Assembly: GCA_949282205.1 (NCBI GenBank)
Contig: CASDOS010000050.1
Span: forward strand, 1 to 64,000
Length of the DNA: 64,000 bases
From: an uncultured Alphaproteobacteria bacterium
GTDB taxonomy: Bacteria; Pseudomonadota; Alphaproteobacteria; RF32; CAG-239
Reading direction: 5' to 3'
A program made the position numbers and the translations under genes. The notes under the pieces were generated by a model. That model had not been told where the DNA came from, did no database searches, and saw nothing but the letters and a program-made list of their open reading frames with translations. Of this stretch, positions 1-8,042 are shown piece by piece. Positions within the stretch are counted from its first letter, which is position 1. Every line of letters starts with the position of its first letter.

Positions 1-12
1 CCGGTGAGTGGG

Positions 13-41
13 TTTATATGGCACTCTTTTACAAATGTCAA
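13..41 (-). promoter_or_regulatory. Sigma70-type promoter reading off the left edge
   Basis: On the minus strand TTGACA (36-41) is separated by exactly 17 bases from TATAAA (13-18), so transcription would start near base 6 and run out of the window to the left. The 13 bases ending at the -35 box (36-48) also occur at the promoter of the 1035-residue protein (7452-7464). The gene it serves is outside the window. Confidence 0.55.
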
Positions 42-118
42 TAACTTTTTTTAAAAATTTTCACTTTTTTTTAAAAAATTTTTTCCACCCCTCCTAAATA
101 CTTGTTTTTATTACTACC

Positions 119-1405
119 TTACCTTCCCTTTTCGTATAGCCTGCTTGCCGAATATCCTAATCCTTTAGAAACTGATGAAAATTTACCGCTTTCTGAAATA
201 CTCGCTGTTTTAAATAGTTTACATATTTCTCTTTTTATATACGGAATTTCTGTTGAACCACCTGTTAATATTATCAATTCTATATCTTTATATCCTACTC
301 CCGCATCTCGCAAACATTCTGCCGTGGAATTTATAATCTTTTGTGTATCACTCTTTATTGATTCTTCAAAATCTTTCTTATTTATGCCTATGTTTCTCGG
401 ATGTTTTAGAAAATCAAGTTCCGTTATAGCGGAATCCTGATTGGTTAATGCTATCTTACCGTTTTCTATCTTATTTAATAGTGTATGCCCTAATTCTCTC
501 TGTACAACTTCTCTCAAAATTCCGACCTTTTCAGGTACTGCCGACTCTTCATATATCTTGTCTATGTTCTTCTTTTCTTTATATGTGTATAGATTGTTTA
601 TGCTACTCCATTCCGCCAACATGGTATATGGAGTAAACGGCACCGGCAGAATCCGATTATTATATGGATTTGGTTTCAGCATTGTGCCATATCCCAATTC
701 CGGCATAATACACTTAATAGCTAAATCTCTATCAAAGTCATTACCTCCGATGCGGACTCCGGTATTTGCCAATATATCTTTCTGTCGATCCGTTTGTTTT
801 TTACGCTCAGGACCTAAACGTATTACACTAAAATCTGATGTGCCGCCGCCAATATCTACAACACACGCCAGTTTTTCTTTTGCTAATTGTTGTTCGTGAG
901 CATACGCTGCGGCTAAGGGCTCATATTGAAATTGAACTTCTTTAAATCCTGCATTTACGGCAATATGACGAAGAAAGGACTCCGCTTTCTTATCTGCGTC
1001 AGGTGCATAGTCTTGAAAGTGAACGGGACGACCTAAAACAACTTTATCTAATTCGACTCCGATTTGTGCTTCTGCCGTATTCTTTAAATATCTTATAAAA
1101 TAACAAATTATATCTTCATAACTTATGCGAATATCATTCACTTCTGTTTTAAGACTCATTAAATCAGTTCCGAGAATCCTTTTTATTGATCGCATAAATC
1201 TTCCTAAACCGCCTGAAATATATTCCTCTATTGCCTGTGAACCGTATTTCGGGTTGTATGTGTTCTCTTCGGGGAAAAATATAGTAGTAGGTATCGTTTC
1301 TTTATTTTTTTCAAATATTATTTGTTTGGAATTTAGTTTTTCATCTACAACTGACACGGCAGAATTGGTTGTACCAAAATCAATACCGCAGTATGATTTA
1401 TACAT
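119..1405 (-). CDS. YegD-like Hsp70-family ATPase (nucleotide-binding domain only)
   Basis: This 428-residue protein has the actin/Hsp70 ATPase fold signatures: phosphate loop 1 GIDFGTTNSA at residues 7-16, phosphate loop 2 DIGGGTSDF at about 184-192, and an adenosine motif LTGGSTEIP near residue 380. It ends soon after the ATPase domain, so it lacks the peptide-binding domain of DnaK. It resembles the YegD group (about 450 residues), whose clients are not well defined. The start is supported by an AGAGGAG ribosome-binding site about 5 bases upstream. It is a single gene with no obvious operon partner inside the window. The promoter at 13-41 lies downstream of it and is not its own. A chaperone-like role in the cytoplasm is inferred from the family; the substrate is unknown. 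Confidence 0.85.
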   Translation of the reverse strand: MYKSYCGIDFGTTNSAVSVVDEKLNSKQIIFEKNKETIPTTIFFPEENTYNPKYGSQAIEEYISGGLGRFMRSIKRILGTDLMSLKTEVNDIRISYEDIICYFIRYLKNTAEAQIGVELDKVVLGRPVHFQDYAPDADKKAESFLRHIAVNAGFKEVQFQYEPLAAAYAHEQQLAKEKLACVVDIGGGTSDFSVIRLGPERKKQTDRQKDILANTGVRIGGNDFDRDLAIKCIMPELGYGTMLKPNPYNNRILPVPFTPYTMLAEWSSINNLYTYKEKKNIDKIYEESAVPEKVGILREVVQRELGHTLLNKIENGKIALTNQDSAITELDFLKHPRNIGINKKDFEESIKSDTQKIINSTAECLRDAGVGYKDIELIILTGGSTEIPYIKREICKLFKTASISESGKFSSVSKGLGYSASRLYEKGR

Positions 1406-1520
1406 TTTCTTCTCCTCTTTTTATATATTAAACGGAGCGACTATATTGGTTATCTCTTTTTTTTTCAAGATTTTCTTATAGCTATTTTTAAATTTTTAAT
1501 TTTTAATTAATCTTTTTTCC

Positions 1521-1549
1521 TTGAAAGACACAAAAAAATGTGATATATT
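1521..1549 (+). promoter_or_regulatory. Sigma70-type promoter of a possible small RNA
   Basis: TTGAAA (1521-1526) and TATATT (1544-1549) are 17 bases apart. No convincing gene starts downstream before the terminator at 1611-1641, so the transcript would be about 85 nt. Confidence 0.5.
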
Positions 1550-1555
1550 ATTTTT

Positions 1556-1641
1556 AAGTTAAGTATGATAGAACTCCTAAATATATATCTTAAACATTAA
1601 CAAACCTTATGTCGCTACATTTCTTATGTAGCGACTTTTTT
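1556..1641 (+). ncRNA. Candidate small RNA between yegD-like and glycosyltransferase genes
   Basis: A near-consensus promoter and a strong intrinsic terminator bracket about 85 nt that contain no recognised gene; the only ORF is an 11-codon one starting near 1563. Close to the 5' end is the single-stranded-looking motif GAACTCCTAAAT, whose CUCCU core could pair with Shine-Dalgarno sequences as trans-acting alphaproteobacterial sRNAs do. The 3' end is a 10-bp stem followed by six U residues, the form expected of an Hfq-bound sRNA. No family was recognised and the call rests only on promoter plus terminator. Confidence 0.35.
1611..1641 (+). terminator. Intrinsic terminator
   Basis: A perfect 10-bp stem (1611-1620 with 1626-1635), loop TTCTT and six T residues after it. 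It faces the plus strand, although no plus-strand gene lies upstream. Confidence 0.8.
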
Positions 1642-1675
1642 GTTGCCTTCTCCATTGTTATAGGATGATTTTAAT

Positions 1676-2470
1676 TTATTTTATTGCAGTATCTGTACCG
1701 AGTTTATTTACTTCTTTTAATTGTTGATATTCTCGCCATTTCGCAATTTTTAAAAAACGAAAATATGCGTGATTTATCGATGAAATAAATCCCCATTGCC
1801 CGTGTAAAAAGTTTCTCTTTATTATATAATAGCAAATAAATTGTCGAAAAAATTCCGTGCATAATCGTAGATTGCCGTATCTTTTATGCTCGCTAATCGC
1901 AGTTTCGACAACTTGATCTGTAAAATTGTTTAATTTATCTATTTGATGATGCAAGTTCAAATACGAATAATGATAAATTAAACCTTGCAACTGTCCTATT
2001 TTGGCGGTTTTGTTTACCTTAATTCTATCTTTTGTAAAATTTTTTTTAGGCATTTCAGCATGGTTTCGATTGTAAAGACGTGCTAAATTGTATTTTTTTG
2101 TTCCTTTTTTAGGATGATTGTATCCCGGAAACATTTCTCCTATCCTTATTTTGTAAACATCATATTGAGGGGCTTTTTTTATTATTTTAATCTCTTTTAT
2201 TAGTTCTTGTGACAAAACTTCATCTGCATCTATAGATAAAACCCATTCGTTTGTACATAATTCTTGTGCATAATGTTTCTGGTCAGCATAACTTTCCCAC
2301 TTATTATAGAAAAATTTTGCACCTTGTTTTTCGGCTATTGATTTTGTATTATCGGTACTTCCGCTATCCACTATTATAATTTCATCGGCTATTTGCTTAA
2401 CTGCTTGTAATGTTTTTTCCAGTCGCTTTTCCTCATTTAAGGTTATTATATAAACGGAAAGTTTTATCAT
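1676..2470 (-). CDS. WaaE/KdtX-like family 2 glycosyltransferase
   Basis: The protein opens with MIKLSVYIITLNEEKRLEKT, the usual start of GT-A family 2 enzymes, followed by IIIVDSGSTDNT and the metal-binding SIDADE motif near residue 85. The overall layout matches the LPS core glucosyltransferase WaaE/KdtX group, which adds a sugar to the inner core on the cytoplasmic face of the inner membrane. The open frame extends 19 codons further upstream, but GGAGG lies 5 bases before the ATG at 2470 and the conserved domain begins there, so the shorter 264-residue form is chosen. It stands apart from other LPS genes here, so its exact acceptor cannot be read from context. Confidence 0.8.
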   Translation of the reverse strand: MIKLSVYIITLNEEKRLEKTLQAVKQIADEIIIVDSGSTDNTKSIAEKQGAKFFYNKWESYADQKHYAQELCTNEWVLSIDADEVLSQELIKEIKIIKKAPQYDVYKIRIGEMFPGYNHPKKGTKKYNLARLYNRNHAEMPKKNFTKDRIKVNKTAKIGQLQGLIYHYSYLNLHHQIDKLNNFTDQVVETAISEHKRYGNLRLCTEFFRQFICYYIIKRNFLHGQWGFISSINHAYFRFLKIAKWREYQQLKEVNKLGTDTAIK

Positions 2471-2590
2471 ACTATCCTCCATAACTATATCTTTAGCGCT
2501 ATATATTCCTTTTTTTCTTTTATACAATTGTTGCTTTTTATTTTTTTGTTTTTATTGTTTGTTTAGTTGTTAATATCGGAGAGTTTTAAT

Positions 2591-2950
2591 ATGTCCTTGA
2601 TTTTTCTTGAGTATCCTAAATGTTCTACTTGTCAAAAGGCTAAACGATGGCTTATTCAAAATGGTATCCATTTTCTTGATCGACATATTGTGGAAAATCC
2701 ACCTAGCGTTTCTGAAATAAATGATTGGATTGCTCTGGCAAAACAGCCTATTTGTAAATTCTTTAATACGAGCGGTATTTTATACAGGAATCTTTTGTTG
2801 AAAGATAAATTACACTTTCTTTCTGACGAAGAGAAAATTAAATTACTTTGTAGTAATGGTTTGCTTATTAAACGTCCTTTACTTATCAGTAATGATTTTG
2901 TTCTTATCGGTTTCAATGAGAATCTTTGGCAAATAACATTATTAAAATAG
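2591..2950 (+). CDS. ArsC/Spx-family thioredoxin-fold protein
   Basis: A 119-residue protein with YPKCSTCQKAKRWL near the N-terminus, the CxxC motif of the ArsC/Spx/YffB family. The residues around VENPPSVSEI and FNTSGILYR also fit this family. Members are glutaredoxin-linked arsenate reductases or redox-sensing transcription partners (Spx, MgsR). There is no ars operon nearby, so arsenate reduction is not implied. The start at 2591 rather than 2567 is chosen because CGGAGAG lies 7 bases upstream and the thioredoxin fold begins at MSLIF. It is transcribed towards the dotB-like gene and ends at a shared terminator. Confidence 0.8.
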   Translation: MSLIFLEYPKCSTCQKAKRWLIQNGIHFLDRHIVENPPSVSEINDWIALAKQPICKFFNTSGILYRNLLLKDKLHFLSDEEKIKLLCSNGLLIKRPLLISNDFVLIGFNENLWQITLLK

Positions 2951-2960
2951 CTCTCTATAA

Positions 2961-2987
2961 AAAAAAGCGCTTGAATGCGCTTTTTTT
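2961..2987. terminator. Bidirectional intrinsic terminator
   Basis: AAAAAAGCGC, loop TTGAAT, GCGCTTTTTT: a 10-bp stem with an A-tract on one side and a T-tract on the other. It can end both the ArsC/Spx-like gene and the convergent dotB-like gene. Confidence 0.85.
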
Positions 2988-2990
2988 ATT

Positions 2991-4121
2991 TTAATAAGCA
3001 TCAAATAACGGCAATCCTCTTTCTAATTTCGTTTTTTGAGCTTCCATAATGGTGGCTAAGTTTAATTTACCTGTCCGTAGCATCGCTCTTACTTGACAGC
3101 CCGAATTTATATCCGGATTGGCAAATAACGCTTCTACCTGTAATTTTCGGGGGGAACCGATAAGATTTTGATGAATACATGCCAATAAGCCGTTTGCCAT
3201 TAGTTCATAGGCCATATCCTCACTTATTCCGCTAGATGCTGAGTATTTTGCCACGGCATTTATTGCATCGCTTACATTATTTGCGTGAATAGTGGATAGA
3301 ACTAAGTGCCCTGATGTTGCTGCTCTTAATAATTCTACCGCCGCTTCTGCCGAACGTATTTCTCCTAAATATATATATCTTGGCTTTGAGCGAAGAGCCG
3401 ATTTAATTCCCTCTTCCCATATTCCATTTGGTGGTGTTGTTTGTTTGCAGAGTCCTAAATCACCTTTTTCTGTTTGGTATACTCCATCCAGCGGCATTTC
3501 TATCGGGTCTTCAATCGTAAAAGCATACCCCCCTTCCAACTGAAGATATTTTTTTATTAACGCTGAAATAGATGTACTTTTTCCGGTTCCCGTTGCGCCC
3601 GCAAATAGTATTAAACCACTTTTAGAAGCTAAATTTACCAATTGACGAAATACTCCGAGCGGTATTCCTAATTTTTCTAAGTCTGGTATTTCTGTTGGCA
3701 TCTTACGAGCACAGAACTGTTCGCCCTCAAGTGCTACGGTTCTTTCTATACGATAATTCCTTCCTTTATAGCGTAATGAGTAACTACTCATCTGCCCATC
3801 ATACTTTTCTTCAACGGCTGTTATAAATTCTTGAATATCTATGAATTTTCCGATTTTTAGGCCGCTATTACTTTTTCCGCTCCAAATGTATGCTTTTTTA
3901 TCTGGTGTTATGTATAAATCTGAAAAATTTGTATCATTGACCATCTTGGGCAAATCATCAGTATATGCTTGCTTGGGAGCCACTTTAGCTTCACTATGCA
4001 AGAGAGAGGCACTACTCATCGTATTTCCTCTGATAATTTGCCCCCTTATATCTGCTGTTTTTTTCTCGGTTTGCGTCTTATCTTCCGCCTTATCATTTTT
4101 TTCTTTACCAAATAATCCCAT
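2991..4121 (-). CDS. DotB/TraJ-type type IV secretion ATPase
   Basis: This 376-residue protein has Walker A GATGTGKST (residues about 175-183), an Asp-box-like TIEDPIEMP, a Walker B region YIYLGEIRSAE and a His-box STIHANN. Together these mark the VirB11/PilT superfamily and most closely the DotB/TraJ branch of type IVB (IncI, Dot/Icm) systems. Such enzymes form cytoplasmic hexamers that energise the secretion channel. The N-terminal 60 residues are charged and probably disordered. GTG at 4130 is possible, but the ATG at 4121 has AGGTGA upstream at good spacing. It sits just after the large 1035-residue gene on the same strand, and other secretion components lie at 58.7-64 kb. Confidence 0.85.
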   Translation of the reverse strand: MGLFGKEKNDKAEDKTQTEKKTADIRGQIIRGNTMSSASLLHSEAKVAPKQAYTDDLPKMVNDTNFSDLYITPDKKAYIWSGKSNSGLKIGKFIDIQEFITAVEEKYDGQMSSYSLRYKGRNYRIERTVALEGEQFCARKMPTEIPDLEKLGIPLGVFRQLVNLASKSGLILFAGATGTGKSTSISALIKKYLQLEGGYAFTIEDPIEMPLDGVYQTEKGDLGLCKQTTPPNGIWEEGIKSALRSKPRYIYLGEIRSAEAAVELLRAATSGHLVLSTIHANNVSDAINAVAKYSASSGISEDMAYELMANGLLACIHQNLIGSPRKLQVEALFANPDINSGCQVRAMLRTGKLNLATIMEAQKTKLERGLPLFDAY

Positions 4122-4126
4122 TTCTC

Positions 4127-4207
4127 TCACCTAATTAAAATTCTTTTGCTGTCAGGATAATCGCTGTTTGTTGAAATTTCGTTAATTATGGAAATATTTT
4201 GTTTCAT
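4127..4207 (-). CDS. Possible 26-residue ORF upstream of the dotB-like gene
   Basis: ATG at 4207 follows GGAGG (spacing only 3-4 bases) and opens 26 codons beginning MKQNISIINE and ending KRILIR. Its stop TGA falls inside the Shine-Dalgarno AGGTGAGAG of the dotB-like gene, so translation of the two could be coupled. No similarity is recognised. It may be a leader peptide, a short protein or chance. Confidence 0.35.
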   Translation of the reverse strand: MKQNISIINEISTNSDYPDSKRILIR

Positions 4208-4296
4208 ACTCCTCCATATATGCATTTCTGCAGAGAGACATAATTGGATTTGGATATTTAAACCTTTTCTCTATGTTTGGTTAGAAAATATTTAAA

Positions 4297-7200
4297 TTAA
4301 GCAGAATTTTGTTTCTGTTTTTGAACAAGAGCACATTGTATAGGTGTTAATTTTTTAGTAGACGCTTTTTCTGTCTTAGATTGGTTTTCTTTATTAACAC
4401 GAGCTTCTATTTGCTGACTTAAACCTTTAGGTGCCTTTTTAGCTAAATCAGCCTTTGCTGCATTCTGTGTAGATGACTGATTTTCGTTATTTTCAGTCAC
4501 AACCTGAGAAATATCTTTTGCTGCCAAGCCCACATCAATAGCAGTGCTCGCAGCTGTTCCCAAACCGGGAAAACATCCTAAAGTGCCTGATGCCAGCTCC
4601 CCACAGGCTCCTTTCCAATCGCCATTTCTAATTCTATCCCATGCGAAATAGGCTCCTGCGCCTAGGCTGACTAATGGAATTTTCTTCAAAACTGATTTTC
4701 CAACGGCACTGCCGGCTGTTTTAGCAATTGTTTTAGTAACAGCTTTTCCTACTGTGGTTTGGGCTACTTTTTGTGTAACTTTTTCAACTGTTTTAGAAAC
4801 GGTTTTCGCCGCCGCCGTTTTGCTAACCGCCTGAGCCGCCTTTTCGTAGGCTTTTCCGGCTTTAGTATTATTAAGAACCTGAGCTCCTTTATCAATAGCC
4901 TTATCCACCGCTTTATCAAACTTAGCATTCGCAGTAGCAGCTTTAGCAATAATACCTTTCTGTTTAGCTACTTGTTGCGCTGTTAATTTAACCGTATGTG
5001 TTCCTCCTTTTGCCGCTAATTTTTGTTCCATTTTTTCTGCATTCTTATCAGCAGCTTCTTTTATAGCGATAATTTTCTGTTCAGCGGAGGATTTTGGAGA
5101 GGTTTCTATGGTAATGTTGTCTACCTTTTCATCGGAAATATTCATTTTATCCGGAATTTGTTTTGTACTTTCTGAAATGTTATTTGTATTTGTGGATTGT
5201 TTTACATAATCTTTTTCTATCTGCTTACCGGAATTTAGTTTTTCTTGTTTTGTTGATATGTAGTTTTCTTCTCTTATTTTTGGCATAATCCCTTGCTGTA
5301 ACTCTTCTCTTTGCTTTTGAAAACGCAATAAAATATCTTTACGAGTAGCATCTTTAAATGTGTCCGCCATATCTGCTTGTCGAGAGTCTAATATATATTG
5401 TGTTACCTTATCCGGAGTTTTCGGTACTGGCATATAAATATCATGCACTCTGTTATTTTCCGCTGTATAGGATAGATGCATAATCTTTGCCTTAAGCGGA
5501 TTTTTTTCTGCTGTTACATAAGTTTCTGCATCATATCGCGGACGGAAATATTCTTTTCCATCAATTTGCAAACTCTCACTTCTATAAATATAGCCATTTA
5601 TTGCTTGTTCCTTTGTTAAAAGGCTATTTCTAGCTTCTGTAGCTTGTCTGTTTAAAATAACCGCCTTACCTGTCGCTGAAGGTTCATAAAGGTCGTAATT
5701 TCTGAGCTCCTTTGTTTCTTTTTGACCTCGAATATAATCCTCCATTCCAAAATTACAGAAGAACTTATCTTGCGGATTCTGTTCGTATACATTTATAAAA
5801 CCAACATGAATATTTTGATTCTTATATGTTCCAATCGCCGTATCAATATAGTAATCTCCTGTTGCAGATACACCTCTTCCGCTTCCAAGTTGTGTGGCTC
5901 CATCGTATATTGTTGCGTATTGTAAATCCGGTGTTGCATAAACCTTACCGTTTCGCCCTATTCGATTACTTAATTGGCAAAAATCATCCGAACTCATTGT
6001 TCCGGAAAATAAGTATTTATCCTTTGGATACTCTTGCTTTAACTCTTCTAATGTACTATATGACTGAGGCAATTCTTCCATAGAATTTATACCCAAACGT
6101 TGCAAGATTTCCTTTTTCTTTTCTTCTGCTATTATTACTCCATCCTTCAAGGCTTTATTAAATGACGCTGATAGAATTATTTTGTTCAGCTCTTTATTTA
6201 TATCTTCTTGTGGTATAACTTCTTTTGATATACTTTTTAGTATGTCTTTTGCTTTTGCGGGAACAACAATGCCTTTTGTAATGTCTGCTCTATCAAAATC
6301 ATCGACTAGTTTAGGCATAATCTCTTTGGCTTCTTTTACGGTCATTACCGGAGAAAAAACTTCATGAAATCCTTCATCCGAGTTATGTCTTATTTCTGTC
6401 CATATTAACCATTGATCCGTTTCTTTTCCTACCGACAATCCATTATACGCCAAAATATTTTCCGCTGCTTCTTTTTTCCCTTGTTTTATGTGTAGATTAA
6501 ACATTACTTTTTCGTCATCAGGAAGATTTTCAATACCTTCAAGATATTTTGCAGAGATATATTGTTTAGGAGTGCGGATTTCTTCCCTAATTTCTGTGGC
6601 AAAATCTCTGATAAGCTCATCTTCTTTGGAAACCTTATTGCTTTCTTTAAAAGATGTTTTCAAATTTTCAATTTGCTCAGTTTTTTTTTGGAGCATTTTT
6701 TGGTCTATGGATATCGTTTCTTGCACTTTATCTTCTGTCTTTGCAAAATTCTCTGTTTCGTAGTGTATTCCTTCTTTGTCTAATTCTGTTATTGCTTCAA
6801 ATTTTCGTTGCAAAACTGATGTAATTTCATCATTCTTCGCTTGTTTTGAAAAATCTTCAACTTGTTTCTTTAAATTTATTTTCTGATATTTTTCAATATA
6901 TGTCTCCAATTGCTGATTTGCTTTTTTAATTTCCCCCCCATTTTTAATTCTATTGAATATTCCTTGCGGAGGAGATGTCAGTTGATTAAAAAAATTTTTA
7001 TTGCCTTGAGGGGTAAACTCTCCCGTTCTCATATAGTCTCTTAACATATGTTGTATATATTTTTTGCGTTCCGGCGGATACTTGGCTATTAGATCTTCTG
7101 TATCTTTTGTAAAAAATTCTAATTGTTTATCAATATCCTTCGCTGTAGATAAATCCTGATTTAATTGAGAGATGTTTTGAGCTATTTTATTTTTTTCTTC

Positions 7201-7404
7201 TTCCAGACCAGTTACAATTTCAGTTGAATATGCTTCATATAATTTTTGATTTTTTTCTTTAATAAACTCTTCAATATCACTATTTGTTTCAATCTTTTCA
7301 ATCAAATCATCAAACCAACTGGCTTGCCATATTTCTTCTTTTTTAGAAATAGGCTTTTCTTTCTGAGCTCGTATCCAATTTTCAAAAAATGATCCATACT
7401 CCAT
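4297..7404 (-). CDS. Large multidomain protein, possible type IV secretion effector or toxin
   Basis: 1035 residues with no full-length family that I recognise. Residues about 40-260 are Lys/Glu-rich and predicted coiled coil. Residues about 463-545 contain YLFSGTMSSDDF and VYATPDLQYATIYDG, a pattern reminiscent of ADP-ribosyltransferase-like folds, though catalytic residues cannot be assigned by eye. Residues about 800-900 form an Ala/Lys/Thr-rich helical stretch. Residues 904-968 hold a Gly/Ala-rich hydrophobic segment (KKIPLVSLGAGAYFAWDRI, then GTLGCFPGLGTAASTAIDVG) that could insert in membranes. The C-terminal tail is basic and polar, as in many translocation signals. RBS GGGGGAGAAGG precedes the ATG, and a strong promoter lies at 7429-7457. 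It is next to the dotB-like ATPase, so a substrate or structural role in that system is inferred. Confidence 0.6.
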   Translation of the reverse strand: MEYGSFFENWIRAQKEKPISKKEEIWQASWFDDLIEKIETNSDIEEFIKEKNQKLYEAYSTEIVTGLEEEKNKIAQNISQLNQDLSTAKDIDKQLEFFTKDTEDLIAKYPPERKKYIQHMLRDYMRTGEFTPQGNKNFFNQLTSPPQGIFNRIKNGGEIKKANQQLETYIEKYQKINLKKQVEDFSKQAKNDEITSVLQRKFEAITELDKEGIHYETENFAKTEDKVQETISIDQKMLQKKTEQIENLKTSFKESNKVSKEDELIRDFATEIREEIRTPKQYISAKYLEGIENLPDDEKVMFNLHIKQGKKEAAENILAYNGLSVGKETDQWLIWTEIRHNSDEGFHEVFSPVMTVKEAKEIMPKLVDDFDRADITKGIVVPAKAKDILKSISKEVIPQEDINKELNKIILSASFNKALKDGVIIAEEKKKEILQRLGINSMEELPQSYSTLEELKQEYPKDKYLFSGTMSSDDFCQLSNRIGRNGKVYATPDLQYATIYDGATQLGSGRGVSATGDYYIDTAIGTYKNQNIHVGFINVYEQNPQDKFFCNFGMEDYIRGQKETKELRNYDLYEPSATGKAVILNRQATEARNSLLTKEQAINGYIYRSESLQIDGKEYFRPRYDAETYVTAEKNPLKAKIMHLSYTAENNRVHDIYMPVPKTPDKVTQYILDSRQADMADTFKDATRKDILLRFQKQREELQQGIMPKIREENYISTKQEKLNSGKQIEKDYVKQSTNTNNISESTKQIPDKMNISDEKVDNITIETSPKSSAEQKIIAIKEAADKNAEKMEQKLAAKGGTHTVKLTAQQVAKQKGIIAKAATANAKFDKAVDKAIDKGAQVLNNTKAGKAYEKAAQAVSKTAAAKTVSKTVEKVTQKVAQTTVGKAVTKTIAKTAGSAVGKSVLKKIPLVSLGAGAYFAWDRIRNGDWKGACGELASGTLGCFPGLGTAASTAIDVGLAAKDISQVVTENNENQSSTQNAAKADLAKKAPKGLSQQIEARVNKENQSKTEKASTKKLTPIQCALVQKQKQNSA

Positions 7405-7428
7405 TTTCCTTCTCCCCCTATTGGAAAT

Positions 7429-7457
7429 AGTATATCAAATTGCGCTATTTGTGTCAA
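7429..7457 (-). promoter_or_regulatory. Sigma70-type promoter of the 1035-residue gene
   Basis: On the minus strand TTGACA (7452-7457) and TATACT (7429-7434) are 17 bases apart, placing transcription start only about 20 bases before the ATG. The bases at and upstream of the -35 box (7452-7464) are identical to those of the left-edge promoter. Confidence 0.65.
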
Positions 7458-7539
7458 TAACTTTGACTATAATATAACTTGAGTATTATGGTGTTTTTTA
7501 TATTCTTTTGAGATTGTTACTTTATATATCAATATTTTA

Positions 7540-7570
7540 AAATAAATAAAACCACCTTGTCGGCGGCTTT
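7540..7570 (-). terminator. Intrinsic terminator after tRNA-Gly
   Basis: On the minus strand AAAGCCGCC, loop GACAA, GGTGGTTTT form a 9-bp stem with two G-T pairs, followed by a T/A-rich run. It lies about 30 bases beyond the tRNA 3' end. Confidence 0.6.
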
Positions 7571-7598
7571 CTGAATACTTAATTTTTAATCTAAAAAA

Positions 7599-7673
7599 TG
7601 GAGCGGGCAATGGGATTCGGACCCACGACATCAACCTTGGCAAGGTTGCGCTCTACCCCTGAGCTATACCCGC
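7599..7673 (-). tRNA. tRNA-Gly (anticodon GCC)
   Basis: A 75-nt cloverleaf: acceptor GCGGGTA/TGCCCGC, D stem GCTC/GAGC, anticodon stem CAACC/GGTTG with loop TTGCCAA, and T arm with TCCGAAT loop. CCA is encoded. It is a lone tRNA with its own promoter and terminator. Confidence 0.97.
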
Positions 7674-7691
7674 ATCACTTAACAGGTGCTT

Positions 7692-7719
7692 TTTATAACA
7701 TACTTTTCTTTTTATGCAA
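7692..7719 (-). promoter_or_regulatory. Promoter of tRNA-Gly
   Basis: On the minus strand TTGCAT (7714-7719) and TATAAA (7692-7697) are 16 bases apart, putting the start a few bases before the mature tRNA end. Confidence 0.5.
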
Positions 7720-7874
7720 GAAAAAAATTATGCTTTTTTTATTTTTTTATCAAGCCCCTGTTTTGGCTGAAATAAAATTTCATTATTCTTGTGTTTTTTC
7801 TTCTTTCTTTAATAAATTATATATAATTGGTGTGCTATTAGTCTTTATCACCCAGTTGCCTTGAGGAAGATGTA

Positions 7875-8012
7875 ATGAAAAAAGTTGTTGTGTCAGAATC
7901 TAAAAATGCTCGTTTCGAAAAAGAAGCCAAAGCTCTTAAAAAAAATTTGGAAAAAAGAAAAAAACAAGAGGAAGAATTAAAACTTCAAAAGTCTAATCGT
8001 AAAAAAAATTAA
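7875..8012 (+). CDS. Small lysine-rich coiled-coil protein upstream of murA
   Basis: A 45-residue frame beginning MKKVVVSESKNARFEKEAKA and ending in a basic, Lys/Glu-rich helix (KSNRKKN). GAGGA lies 7 bases before the ATG, and it sits 30 bases upstream of murA on the same strand, so co-transcription is likely. The composition is loosely like DUF4169-type small proteins of Alphaproteobacteria, but I cannot confirm that. Function unknown. Confidence 0.65.
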   Translation: MKKVVVSESKNARFEKEAKALKKNLEKRKKQEEELKLQKSNRKKN

Positions 8013-8042
8013 AAATTTTATACTTAAATAGGAGCCTTTGTT

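Noticed and set aside
2567..2950. An arsenic-resistance function for the ArsC/Spx-like gene
   Set aside because: No arsR, arsB or acr3 neighbours, and the family includes many redox regulators.
2991..4121. Reading the ATPase as a type IV pilus PilT
   Set aside because: The VirB11-like Asp box and the STIHANN block, plus the secretion neighbour, fit DotB/TraJ better, and no pil genes are present.
7598..7864. A plus-strand frame starting inside the tRNA-Gly
   Set aside because: It overlaps the tRNA on the other strand and has no start signal; it is a shadow frame.
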